Assembly: GCF_018139145.2 (NCBI RefSeq)
Contig: NC_059480.1
Coordinates: 10,850,428-10,914,427, forward strand
Source: Gymnogyps californianus
Lineage: Eukaryota; Chordata; Aves; Accipitriformes; Cathartidae
Reading direction: 5' to 3'
Length of the DNA stretch: 64,000 bases
Shown here: positions 1-11,700 of the stretch, piece by piece
Layout of the letters: every line of letters starts with the position of its first letter
Numbering within the stretch: the stretch's first letter is position 1
Notes under the pieces: model-generated
What the model was told of the DNA's origin: nothing
The model's database searches: none
What the model saw: the letters and a program-made list of their open reading frames with translations, nothing else
Translations under genes and position numbers: made by a program

Positions 1-3000
1 ATACCTGATAGAGGTAAAGTCTTTGTATCAACAGTCTTTATGGCAGGCATCTTAGTTCTTACTTCGTTATATGTATTAAGGAGCTTAAATTGCAGATAGA
101 GCAAAGCAGCTGTGAGCATCGTTAGTCCGAGAGAGTTATCCTGACCAAATGAAGGCAAAATGACTTGCCTTTTCTCCTATGTAATAACTACCTGATTGGA
201 GATGCCTGCAGGACAAAAGTAACTTTCTTTTGTTATCCAGTGCTCTCTTTAATGATGATACCCATATATGCTAAGTGTATATACTGTTAAATATAAGAGT
301 CAAGAACTTGAACCTTTAAACCTCCTGCTTGTATCTAGACCACGGAACTGAATAGGTGTACACTGTCTGAAGATCGCACAGCAAATCTGAGTGCAACTTG
401 AATGACCGGCTTGAAAACCAGTTTGGGTACAGCTGCCTTTTCGGTTGTTGTGATGGGAACGGGTGTTGCAGTTCGTTTTCACTTCCGATTCTGACTGGCG
501 ACTTGTAACCATTTTTGTTTAGCACTGAATGACTGAGTGTGAATCACGCTTGAACAAAACAGCTGGCTAACAGATACTCATGTTTATGTGCTGTGGCTTC
601 TTGAAGGAGTGTGCAGACATCAAGGACAGAATCATTTTATGGTTTCATTGTACGCTACTAATTGTTTCCTACGTATAAAAAAAAAAATTGGTAGTTTCTT
701 ATTTGTTACCAGATTTCAGAGGGCAAGAAAATACTAACAATTCCCAGCTTTCAGGTGTATAGCTGTTTCTAAAGGAATATCATGCTTTCTAAAGGGTCTA
801 AATCTTGTAATAAATACTGATACCCATTTACTCTTTCAGGAGCTCTGAAAATTGGAGAAAGACAGTTTGCCATACAAATTTAATATGGTTTGGGTATTTT
901 TGTTTATATGACGTGCTCAGAATGGTAAAGCAATTGGGTTAGTAAAAGAGGAGATCGAGTATACGTACGATAGCAGTCTTCTGTTGCGTGAGAACAGCGG
1001 TAAGTTCATCTCTTTCGTCCATTGACAAGAAGAAATTGGCGTAATTTGCAGCAAAATGAACGTAAACAAAGGATTTCTAAACATGTAGATAGTGAACTTT
1101 TCTAATAGGCTACGGATATTCCGGCATTTCCTCCTTTAGTCCTTCTTTAGTTGGAGCAGGTTAAACAAATATCTCTAAAGGGCTGTTGAGCAGGTAAACA
1201 GTAAATGTTCTTGCCTTAGTGGAGAATGTTGGGTTAGGTTAGGTCCTTCACCAACTTATCCCTTACAGGGATCAGTTAAGAGCTATCAGTGGGTGCGCCA
1301 CTTCCGCAAATCCGTGTTTTCCTTACCCGTATAACAATTTGAAGAACGGCTCCTAAATCTGTACAACATTAATGAGCAGGGAATCACCTGTTTGCTGACT
1401 TCTTAAAATTGTATTTTAAACTAAGTATATATGTATGGAGTTCTGCAGCTGAGGTGGCTATTGTGCATTCTTTTGCCCAAGTAACAGGTGGATCATGTTG
1501 TTCTTAAAGAGCTAAAGTCAGCCATAACGTTAATAATGTAACTCAACTGGTTTTAGTAAGATTTTTTCATTTACATTAGTACAAAATGTAATTCAGCAAC
1601 TTTGATAAAAGCTTTAAAATATCTGGTGTGCAAGGGCCAAACCTCCCACACTCATTTCGTCCAGCACTTTGAAAAAAGTAGAGCTTAGGTCAGAGTGGCC
1701 TTGATTCTGGAAAGCTTTGCTGTTCAAAACAGCACTTAAGTATTTGCTGATGTAAACACATAGGTTTTCCCGTACGGGGGCCAGGGGCATTACAGGTATG
1801 TGTATGTTGCAGCGTGTCTGTTGGAGGAATCCACATAATTGTTTTGCTGCTGTTTAGAGCTGAGGCTTCTGATTGTATTAAAAATACATTATTCGTTCCT
1901 TTTTCACTGCTGCATGTATCTACAGACCTGAAATCCAGAATGAGCAGTTAGCTTATAAAAATGTATTTTTGAACTGGATTATGTAAGTGAAATGAGTAGG
2001 ACAGAGGGTAAATGATCAGGGATGCACTTAATTTGGAAGGCACTGTAGTGATAAAACACTTCTTTAGGCAGGATGCTTAAATTCCTAGTTTCCGCACATC
2101 ATCATCATCAGGAAGCATACATTATATATGCAGAGATATAACGTATCTATGTGTGACCGGAAGTTCTACAACACTAGTACCATTTATTGCATGTATTTCA
2201 CTTTTTACATGCATCTTAAATGTTTAAGCACAACAAAATTAAAGCATTTGGAAATACTAATTTGCTTTAGCATTTTTAAAATGCAGTATGCAAAATCTAA
2301 CAAACTACAGTTCCAACTGCCTCGGAGTAGCCATTTCTCATATAGATTTCTTCAGTTCCCATCAGAATTAATTGTTTTCTGCCTCTGAGAAAGTTTAATC
2401 TCCACTCTAATGAATTAAACACCTCTGTCTTCATCATGCTAAATTGCATAAGAAGGAGCATCTGCCTACAATAGGAGTGGTATTTGTAATCAGTGCATGG
2501 AAGACTATAAAGTCTGAAAAAGACCTTGCTTTTCTCTGTACTGAAGCTTTGTTTCACCAAGCTGAACACATCGTCGGTTTGGGGCTTGAGTGCTTCATTC
2601 CAAATCTTTCTATAAATCATTCGGGGGCGATACACAGGGGTTGTTCACTGGAGTGGTACCTTACTCCATACGTCTGTTTAGAAATTGGTTAGAATTTGGC
2701 TCAGCGTTTTGCATTTCTACTTCACTGAATCTGTGGAAAACGTTAACATATGTGGAGTTTCAAACACCGTGAAGCTCAAGCCTGTCGTCTTTTGAGAAGC
2801 AGTCGAGCGCTGTGTGGTCAGGCATGAGGTGAGATGTGGTGTGAGGTGGTGTTAGATGCTGAAGGCTCTCTACATTATCTCGGGGAACCGTGTTTGTTTA
2901 ATACGTTCATTCCAGAATGATAAATGTGGAGTTGTTTTTTACTTTACACTTATACTATATCACCTCTAATTGAACTTCCAGTAGCTTCTGGAACTTGTGG

Positions 3001-4129
3001 ATGAAGTGACTAGAAAAGGGGAAAGCTGTTAAGTATGACTATGGAGCAGGATCTGTTTGAATGCTGATGGTGCTTCTTCCTCCACCTGGCTAGTTTTCCG
3101 GCTGGTTAAGGTGGGCAGAATTTCAGTGGCTGTTTTTGTTGTTTGGTTGGTTTAAAATGCTGGTTTCTGAAATAGGATCCAGTCATGAAGTAGATCCCCA
3201 TTTTGATGAAACAATTGCTTCACCTGCTGGAAAATTTTTACCAGAGTTGTCAGAAATTTTTGATCATTTTGGAGTGAAGGCAGATCAGCTCTGTCCTTGC
3301 CTGACTGCTCCTCTTCACAGCTGGCTTTGGAGCAATCCTTTTTCTTGCAAACAACTGTTCCCCAGTATAAATCTTCCCCATGGTCTTGAATGTTTTTTTT
3401 TTTCTTTCTTGCCCAGACAGTTCTAATACATGTAAAGCATTAGAACAGCAGTCCTCATATTTGCAGCCTTTTTCTATGTATGGCATAACTGAATTCAATT
3501 AAGTTATTTAAGGATTGCTTGTAAGACCTGAAAAGGCCAGGCTTCAGTCTGGGGTGTCAGTGTAAAGCGATGTTATTTCCAGCAGTCCGTGTAGAACAAC
3601 AGAATGTTCGTTCCCCAGGTGGATGAGCCATAGCTCATCGCCTGCATTTGGATCATGGTCATGCTTAAGGAATCGGTGAGGGCTGATGTTGTGGTCTTGC
3701 ACGCTGTGCTGGAGAGCTTGCACAGTCATTGTAGACCGGCAATCTTCAGCTGTGTACCAGGAGCAGAAGGTGTGATGTGGATCAAATTTAGTTTTTCCTC
3801 AATAGCGTGCTGTAAAACTTCAGGGGGATCTTTTTCAAACAAGTAAACAACAACTTGGGTTGATGGATAAAAGGTTTGTTTAATTTGCCTTAAAACACAG
3901 GAAAAAAATGTAGGGACTATAAGAATTCTATGATTTTGACTGTTTTTGTACTTTTTTTGTTTGTTTCTCTGGTGCTTATGAACCAGCCAAAGTAGGAAAG
4001 AGTTGTTTGGTTAAGAGTTTTTACCCTGGAAGAATTCCTGGAACAGTTTTGCTTAAACTTGTTGCGCATAATGCGATGCTGGGAATGAGTCTTTAAGCAG
4101 TTTTCTGATCTGAGAAATCCAAGGTCAGG
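1..4129. other. Downstream flank, no gene recognised
   Basis: AT-rich sequence 3' of COL4A4 on either strand. Open frames here are short and show no family signature. In mammals RHBDD1 lies next to COL4A4 in convergent orientation, but I found no rhomboid-like exon here; its 3' UTR could not be recognised from sequence alone. Confidence 0.5.
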
Positions 4130-4703
4130 AGGCGGCAGAGGTGCTCCATGGCAGAACAGGCACACCCCTGAAGGGACTGGAGCCCTTGGAGGACCCGTGC
4201 CAGAGCAGGTACTCCCTCAAAAGGACTGCAGCCCACGGAGGGCCGATGTCGGAGCACAGGCAAAGAGCGAGAAGGAAGGCGCAGCAGAGAGAAACCGCTT
4301 TGTACCTGGCACCCACTGCCCCCTCCCCTGAAGCTATGCGCCACCTCTTGCCTCACTGAAGGGACTGAGTGTGACCTGCAGCAATGACAAGGGGGCAGAG
4401 AGGACTCTGGAGTGAAGCTGAGCCTGGGAAAGTGGGAGGAAAGGTGTTCTAAGGTTTGTCAACTTGTTTCCCAAAACCTGACTCAGCAGTTAAATATTTA
4501 TGCTGATTGGCAATAAACTAAGTTAAATTCCCTGAGTTGAGTCTGTTTAGCCCACCCCAGTACTTGGTAAGTGATTTCCCTGTCTGTATTTCGACCCACG
4601 AGTTTTCTTGCTCTTTTTCGTCCTGTTTTCTCTCCGGTCCTGCTTGGGGCGGGGGAAGCAGCTGGGTAGGTGCTTGCCTGCCAGGCAGGGCCAGTTCACC
4701 ACA
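4130..4703 (+). mobile_element. Decayed avian ERVL-type LTR fragment
   Basis: A GC-rich patch in an AT-rich flank, with tandem-like phrases (GACTGGAGCCC, GACTGCAGCCC) followed by a purine-rich block, then ATTGGCAATAAACTAAGTTAA, a GTCTGTTTAGCCC phrase, TCGACCCACGAG and a terminal CACCACA at about 4697-4703. I recognise this order from solo LTRs of avian class III (ERVL-like) endogenous retroviruses, in which AATAAA (here 4512-4517) serves as the polyadenylation signal. The 5' part of the LTR is not clear, so the element looks truncated and mutated. No gag, pol or env coding is present. Family assignment is from memory and would need a repeat-library search. Confidence 0.55.
4512..4517 (+). terminator. 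AATAAA polyadenylation signal inside the LTR
   Basis: A canonical AATAAA lies in the expected place within the LTR fragment. It could end transcripts coming from the left, that is, convergent to COL4A4. Whether it is used is unknown. Confidence 0.35.
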
Positions 4704-7134
4704 GGAGTTCAACAGCTGCCAGGCACGTGGTGTTGCTGATACGATGGCACATGACAAGCAGGGGACTTGGAGCCGCAGGTCTGGCCCATGGCAGGTGCAC
4801 GTCTTTGGTAAGAAGCTGCAAGTTTGGGTCTGCTCGCAGGCCCCAGCTACACACCTTCTCTGTTTGGAGTTTAAGCATCTTTTCTGTTATCTCATTCTGA
4901 TACCTGTTTTTAGCATGTGAATCGTGGACTTCAAATCCAGACATTCTACTGTACACAAATTAATTTAAAGTAAGCTTAAAAATACCATTTTTACAATACA
5001 GCACCGTTGTGATAAAATGAGTGACACCCGTTTCCAGTTTTGCTTTAGTCTCTCCCTTCTGACATGCTCTGTATACACCAAAAGATGAAATTCAGTTCAA
5101 AAGACATTTTCAGTATTAGGCCTGTGCATCTCTTTCCCTGTCTTACAAAAAACAGCACATGAAGCAAAAATGGCCGCATTTCTTAACGGCAGATCAGGGC
5201 TCAGGCTATGCAGTATTTTTCTTCTACTAGTTATCTTCCAGAAATCCTGATGCAGAGGGATGTGAAGGAGAGAGAAGAATCTGACAACGGCCCCGAGGAT
5301 TTGCCATGAGTTAGAGCCAGGCATCTTCCCTGCTTCCTAGCCATACAGATGCCATGGTTTGCTGCGGTGATGGGCGAGCAAGTCTCCTCATTGTAAATCA
5401 CGGGTTCTGAATTTAATTCCAGGGCAGTTCACCCCAAATGGCTCTAACTCCAATGACCTCCAAGTGTAGCCAGCATAATTTTCTGTGTTGCTATTCATAT
5501 CCTGCCTGCTGTTTAGGATAAAATTCACTGCTTTACTGGGCCTACGCAAGATCCAAAGCTCTTGTATGCAACAGTAAGGGTAATTTGGACTATAAGGACT
5601 AGCACAAGGCCACTGCCTTTAGGAGTGTTTTTACTCATGAACAGTTTCAGCTATTCCTTTTCACACATAATTTCATAATTAGGTCCCCTATGAATTATTT
5701 ACCAACTATTTTTCTGTTTATAGTCACTGGACAAATGATTGCAGGATTAAAGCATATGCTGCTTTATACTTTGGTCTGTCTTACTTGCTTTGTAATATTA
5801 AGCAATTTATCTGCAATTTCATTTTGAATTAGTACAATATTTCTGACAAATGCCTTACAGAGTCAGCTAAGCATGAAACGGGAATTTACACACCTATGAA
5901 ATATATAATGTATCAGTGGTAGCTTAAAAATACACCTCCTATATAAGATGTTCTTATAGAACATAGTAAAATGTAACTGGCACAGATGCAAAAACTCCGC
6001 ATCAAAATAACAGAAAAACATGACTGGTTTACATGATTTACATGGTTTTTAAATCAAACAAAAGAGCAAGATGGTACAATGCCATGAAATGGCTTATTTA
6101 GATTTTGGGGTCTTTGTTTTGTTGATTCTCTCAGAGGTTTTTAAGATTTTTCTGTGTACTTGTTCAAGTTAGATGAACACAGATCCGATTCCAAATTCCC
6201 ATTTTAGTCCATCTTACTTGTCTTATTATGACATACTGTGTAAGGTTTTCTTTATTGTTTACCTAAGTGCAGTTAGTACCAAAAGCCCCACTGTAAGTAT
6301 TTCCAGCAAAGTGACTGCCCTTCTCCAGAGAGTTTCTAACCTGCAAAGAGGCTGCAAATGAGTAACGGAGGAGCTGGTGAGTACTGTCAGGAAAAGCTCA
6401 GAAATGAGACCTTAATGAGGAATTACCTAAATCCACTGAGGAGATGGGGACCTCACCTGAGGAAGCGCCGTGAACATAAACTGAAGTGACTAGCCCAGTG
6501 TGGTTTTAGCTGCAGCCTCTTTGGAAATACCATTTGCACACCTTACAGAATAGGTGACTAAGGCACGGTGCTCCTCTCTACATGCTGCTTTCTTCTCACA
6601 GGCGTAAGCTCCGAAGCTACTCAGCACCTTGCAGAGTCGAGACGTTGGTTTTTGCTTCAAACCGGAAAGGCAGTCTCGCCTGCGTGTGGGATGCTGTCTG
6701 AAGCAGGAGGGGATTAAATTCTTTCATACAGCTCAATGGTAGGGATTAGTCCCTCCTCAAAAGACTCTGTGGCGTGCCAGATCTGAAGCATGCAGCTGGG
6801 ATCGCTGAGGAGTGAACTGAGAGGTGTGCCCGCTCCCAGTGGGCCACTAGGACCAAAAGGGAAATGTTCCTCGAGACGGGTGGGGATGGGGACGTGCCCC
6901 AGGCGGGCTCTTGACCCCTTCCCAGGTGAAAGAGCAGGAGAGGTAGTTGACCACCATGTAAGCACAGCAGATCAGAGAGGTTTGGCTGGTTTTGTCAGAA
7001 GGAAGTTGCACAGTCTGATGTATTCACACTTGAATGGACTTACCCTCTGACTATTTTATTTCCCTCTGGCTGAGACTGGAATGTCTGTCTTTCCTGCTCT
7101 TTGAGCTTGTGTATCCAACTTTTAAATTGGCTGA
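4704..7134. other. Downstream flank, nothing recognised
   Basis: No exon or repeat with a recognisable signature. A GC-richer patch at about 6790-6950 can be read as a few Gly-Pro phrases on the plus strand, but it has no continuing Gly-X-Y repeat and I treat that as chance. Confidence 0.45.
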
Positions 7135-7270
7135 TCAGCCTGTTGTACTCGTGATGGCTTCAGAGGGAGTTTTCTTTGAATTAGGACTCTTGGACGTGGA
7201 TCTCGGTTTCCTTGAAAATCCTTTTGCTGGGGGCACCTCTCTCAGTGAACACAAATTGAAATGAAAAGTG
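7135..7270 (-). other. Unexplained minus-strand frame with a strong splice acceptor
   Basis: Read on the minus strand, a pyrimidine tract and CCAG end at 7271. From there an open frame runs 44 codons to TGA at 7135-7137. It has no start Met near the acceptor, so it could only be a terminal exon. The peptide is basic and Ser/Thr/Lys-rich (for example KGFSRKPRSTSKSPNSKK). It is about 1.25 kb beyond the COL4A4 stop and could equally be chance within a long 3' UTR. I do not recognise it. Confidence 0.15.
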
Positions 7271-7978
7271 CTGGAAAAAACCATTTTATTCCATTCTAGT
7301 AAAATGTAGCTTATTTACGTGGTAAAAGGGGCATTTGTGGCCCTTCTGCACATGATGAATTCTCCATTTGCAATCTGTGTTTTCAGTAGTTTCACCATGA
7401 TTCACATGTGCATTTAATAGTTCTGGTTTTATAGCTGAATGAAGCAAGGTATAAATGTGTTTTAACTTTTTCAAAAGGTGATTAGTGCTTTAGCTTATTA
7501 AACATTTTAACAATCAATGCTTTAAAAAATAAAAAGCATCTCTAGAGCTATGATTCCATAAGGATCTTAAAGGTGACGGTTCTTTTTTTTTGGTGGTGTA
7601 TTTACAAAAAAAGAAGCAAAAAATAAACAAAATTTATTAGCTTCAAGTTTAGACAATTGTCCTAACACTTATGTTCATCACTCAGGTAAGTTCACCCATT
7701 TTATCACCATGCTACTATTTCTTTTCAATTAATATTAGAAACTGCTTTGTTTCTTCAGCTACTTGGATTGGAGCTTAATAATTTAACTGCTCTTAGAAAT
7801 TAATTGCAAATATAAATATAGCTTTTTAAGGATTCGTTATCTCAGCTAATTTTATTTTCTTACATCATCTGCTGTTAAACGGATTTGCAACTTTTTGTTG
7901 CTTATGAAAGCCCAATTAACAGTTCTTTTGCAATTTGGTTCAGTACTGCAGTGGTAAAAGACTTTGATCTTCATTATT

Positions 7979-7984
7979 TTTATT
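7979..7984 (-). terminator. First AATAAA downstream of the COL4A4 stop
   Basis: TTTATT on the plus strand, read as AATAAA on the minus strand. It is the nearest canonical signal after the stop codon. The GU-rich downstream element is only weak. Confidence 0.35.
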
Positions 7985-8524
7985 ATGAGGGTTTTTTAAC
8001 AATTACATTTTCCGCTTCCCTCAGAAACAGCATGTGCAGGTTTCTTTAGCTTGGGAAATTCAGCTATAGGGCTTTAAGACATTTGTATGTTTGCACATCT
8101 GTATCTATAAGGATAAATATTTAGAATATGCTATATAAATGCACATACTCTTCCTGCTGTAAATGCCATTTCTAACAGGAAATCCATTGTCTTGCACAAC
8201 AGGTGTGGTTTCCTTGGTTTTCCCGACTTGAGTCAACCCGCCAAGCTCACCTTGTTACCTGTATATTATGGCAGCGAACTCCAGTGTGACAGTTTCATTT
8301 TGTCGAATTGTCGTTTACACTAGATGTTACTACGTGTAGATGTGTGTACGTGGGTGGATGAGGCTCAACAGATCCTTCATCTTCCAGTCTTATATATCCA
8401 TTCAAACAAAGAATAGTGCTGCACGCTTTCAAATATATTCAAATACTAAATACTGTTTAAACCTTTAGCATGTTGTTCATCCTTCTGCAAGTCTCACGCT
8501 AGCTGTTCATTTTTGTTCCGCTTG
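7979..8524 (-). other. COL4A4: COL4A4 3' UTR, minimal estimate
   Basis: Sequence immediately 3' of the TAA stop. The first AATAAA on the minus strand lies at 7984-7979, which would give a 3' UTR of roughly 560 nt. Further AATAAA copies at 7856-7851, 7638-7633 and 7290-7285 allow longer forms. The true end needs 3' RNA data. Confidence 0.4.
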
Positions 8525-8788
8525 TTAGCCATGCTTCAGGCATACCTGGCATCTACTGATTTTTTTCCTCTGCTCTTGTCCTTCTTTAAGAGTTCCTGAC
8601 AGGGGAGCTGATGCAAACTGCAATTCAGGCATCACGGTTGTTAGCCAGAAACTGTACTCATTAGCAAAAAATTGACATGTTCCCCGCTGACCCTGGCATT
8701 CAATGAACGGTGCTGATCTGAAGTCTTCTAGGCAACTTCCAGGTGACATGAGGGACTGTCCACCACCCTGATCACCAGATCCAGTGTG
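8525..8788 (-). CDS. COL4A4: COL4A4 exon w42: end of NC1 and stop codon
   Basis: Terminal coding exon, starting in phase 0 with CAC (His) after TTCTTTCCAG and ending with TAA at 8527-8525. It encodes [11 protein letters not shown], then [22 protein letters not shown], the aromatic [13 protein letters not shown] stretch and the final [10 protein letters not shown]. Five of the twelve NC1 cysteines are here. The near identity to the vertebrate alpha-4 C-terminus, including GDQGGGQ and SRCQVC, is a main reason for the gene call. Confidence 0.97.
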   Translation of the reverse strand, partial: HTGSGDQGGGQSLMSPGSCLEDFRSAPFIECQGQRGTCQFFANEYSFWLTTVMPELQFASAPLSGTLKEGQEQRKKISRCQVCLKHG

Positions 8789-11700
8789 CTGGAAAGAACA
8801 ATGGAAGAACTTGGTAACTGTACATGAAAAATAGGTAAATTATGTTAATCTGTCTTCTTCTGACTTTATTTGCTTTTAACTGTACTGGTTTTGGTGATCT
8901 TAAGTTGGAGTAAACTTCCTTTGCTGGAGAAAGTCTTAATTTGCTCTGTAATGAGTTAATCTCAAAAGTCTAGAGCCAGCTCGCTCTCTTTTCTGGTATT
9001 TATCAAGCTGAAGAAAAGAGTAATCCGGGTCAATTCTAGACGATGCTGTTATCTAAACTGCTGCAAATGTAACTAGAGGGTGGCATTAAAAAGACCTGGA
9101 CCGCTAATTCTGAGAAGTGTGTCTTTGTACATGAAAGTCCCATTGTTTATTAAAGATAAGCAAGCAAAATCTTTGTAATTTTAAGAAATGTGTAGCTTAA
9201 GGCTATGACTCTAGTATATATAGCTACAGACAGGTTCTGCAATTTGGCACGAACCCTCGTCTTGTTTCTTTTTGTGACTTTTCCTTCTTAATGTTTGCTA
9301 GACATTGGATAGTTTACTTCTCAGAGCTAAAAATCTTTGAACCTTTAGAACACAAAAGCTGTATGAAAGAAACTTATATATGATCCCGTGCCCAGACTCT
9401 TACCATCAAAAAAGAATATCCTATCCAAAGACTCCTCCAGTTCACTGGGCAGGGAGGAATTGACTGATCTTGGCTGTGAACTGCTACCGCTTGGGCTGGG
9501 GCCTCACATACGGCACATCTGCTTATATACGGTTGTATTTCCTCTTCAGAGAGTGGCATCATTGGTAAAGGAGCAGCACTTGACAACCAGTAAGACTTAT
9601 CATTTCGACTGGCGTAGTAACAAACTTGGTTGATATTACAGTAAGCAAAGGGCATGGTATTAAACACAGGAAGACAAGATCCTGCCAGACCTGAAAAAAA
9701 TAATAAATTATGAAAATTACTCCACTTCTAGGTAAGTTGAAAATAGTATTCTGGCCGATGTTGCTGCAAAACTATGTATCTTAACAGGAGTTACGTAATT
9801 CCCAGATCTTAAACTGCCCAGGCTCTTTACCAAAATGGCTAGTTATATTGAAAACAGAAACTTTTTTTACCAATACGTATCTTCCTTTGACCAATAATAT
9901 TTAATTGTGTCACAATCCAGCATTTAAACATGATGTCGTTTGTCACCATGGGAAACAGTTATGATAACAAATTTCTTAGCTGTGCCAACGCTGAAAAATA
10001 AATTAGGCAAGAGGTGGCGGCTGGTTTAAAAGGAGATTAGCTATTTACAAACTCATTAGGAGCAGTGAGAAACCAAATGCCAATGCTGATAAACAGAAAA
10101 TTTTTGTAAAGTATGACAAGCCATTGCTACCAGTGCATTAAGCTGAAATTTCAGCAGCTGTTCTACTGCCTTCCAGAAAGGTTTCACAGACTCTCAAAGT
10201 GAAATAAAAGGATTGAGGGATTTTGCAGAGCCAATCCTGCAAAATTCTCATCAGGCAGACATCGGTGGGAATTAAGAAGTGACTAGTGCATACTTCAGCA
10301 TACTTCAGAGGTAAAGTTCTTGTTCCAGAACTGAATTTAGAACAGTTTCATGATTACCTATTTAGTTAACAATAATCACTGCATATATGTTCTGCTTTGA
10401 ACTTTGTGTGGGATGTGTTATTTCTGTAGTGCCCCAAAACCCTAATGCCTTCTTTAAAGACATGACATTTCTATACAGAAGCCAGTTTTGTTTATCACTG
10501 ATAATATTCCGTTCCAGTACTAATAAAGAATCTGGAGTAGCCTGAGTAAGGAAAATGCCTGCAAAAAGAACACACTGGTCACAGGAAACAAGGACTTTAT
10601 TTTCTTTGAATCACATTCTCACTGCTGTTAGAAGGCATTCTGTTATCAACTGGCTCTCCTGGGGAATGCCAAACACACAATAGTGAAAACATTTCAAAAC
10701 ACTGCTGTACTAAAAATATCTCTTTTTATTGCTCTTTTAAACACTTCTTTTTTGTCCAGCTTATTAGGTCCTTGATCTTTCCTCCTAGCAGACTTCTCTG
10801 CTTCTTGTATAACAAGTCAACGAGAATTTAGGAAATTTCTTCTGTGCAAATTGCCGCCAATCAGTTTCTCAGGCTGCAAGTCAGGCATCTTATTTAGACA
10901 GCTAATTTTAGTCAGAATTGTAGAAGACGTAGAAGAAATGACCCAAGACACCAAAAGGAGCTGTCTTTGGGAGAAATTTGGCTCTGTCTTTTCCAAAAAA
11001 TATTAGCTTCTGACTCTTAAAAGCACACAATTCTGCTCTACACAAGATGCATAATTTTATTTGTAATGCTTATTTATACTGTCCAACTGTAACCACCTAA
11101 CTTAACCAGCTCTTCTTCCCAAGCTGTCTCTACAGTAAAAAGGAGCTGGTCCTCCAGGGGGTTATTTCAGAGTGGCCAAATGAGATTCCTGATCTAGGAA
11201 AATCTCTCCAGTGAGTTCAAAGACAGCCCAAAATTACTAGCCAGGATGAGTGAAATAAAACACTCATCTCTCCAACTTCAATTACTTAGAGGTAGAAATA
11301 CTTTTTTCATTCAACTGCATAGCAGCAGAAAGCCATTTTAAATGGGTCACATAATAGGGCAGCATAACCAAGTTCATTATAATCAGTGTAAATTAGTTTT
11401 GAGTCTGTAGAAAGTAATTAATTGATGATTCTACAGTGTGCTCCATTTGACTTGTCTTTTCCTGTATAGATCACACCATATTAGACTTTAACTGGAGAGC
11501 AATTATGTACTACAATACATACCAAGATCTTGATTATGAGCTTTCTCTTGTCCTTCTAGGTACAGCAGACTATAGCCAGTCCATAATTTTGGCATCCCCT
11601 GTGGACAGGGTGGTGCTCTGTCTGACTGACTGTGAAGGACGAGCAAGAATCCACTTCCAGATCTAATATGGGGGCCTGGCGGTCCCGGGATACCAGTTTG

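Noticed and set aside
300..525. Overlapping minus-strand open frames in the left flank
   Set aside because: Short, no recognisable domain and no splice context; consistent with chance.
1228..1245. GGGTTAGGTTAGG telomere-like phrase
   Set aside because: Only about two units; expected by chance.
6790..7050. Plus-strand frame with Gly-Pro phrases (SGPLGPKG)
   Set aside because: No sustained Gly-X-Y repeat and on the wrong strand; GC-rich chance similarity.
1..8524. RHBDD1 exons expected by mammalian synteny
   Set aside because: No rhomboid motif or matching C-terminal peptide was found in any frame.
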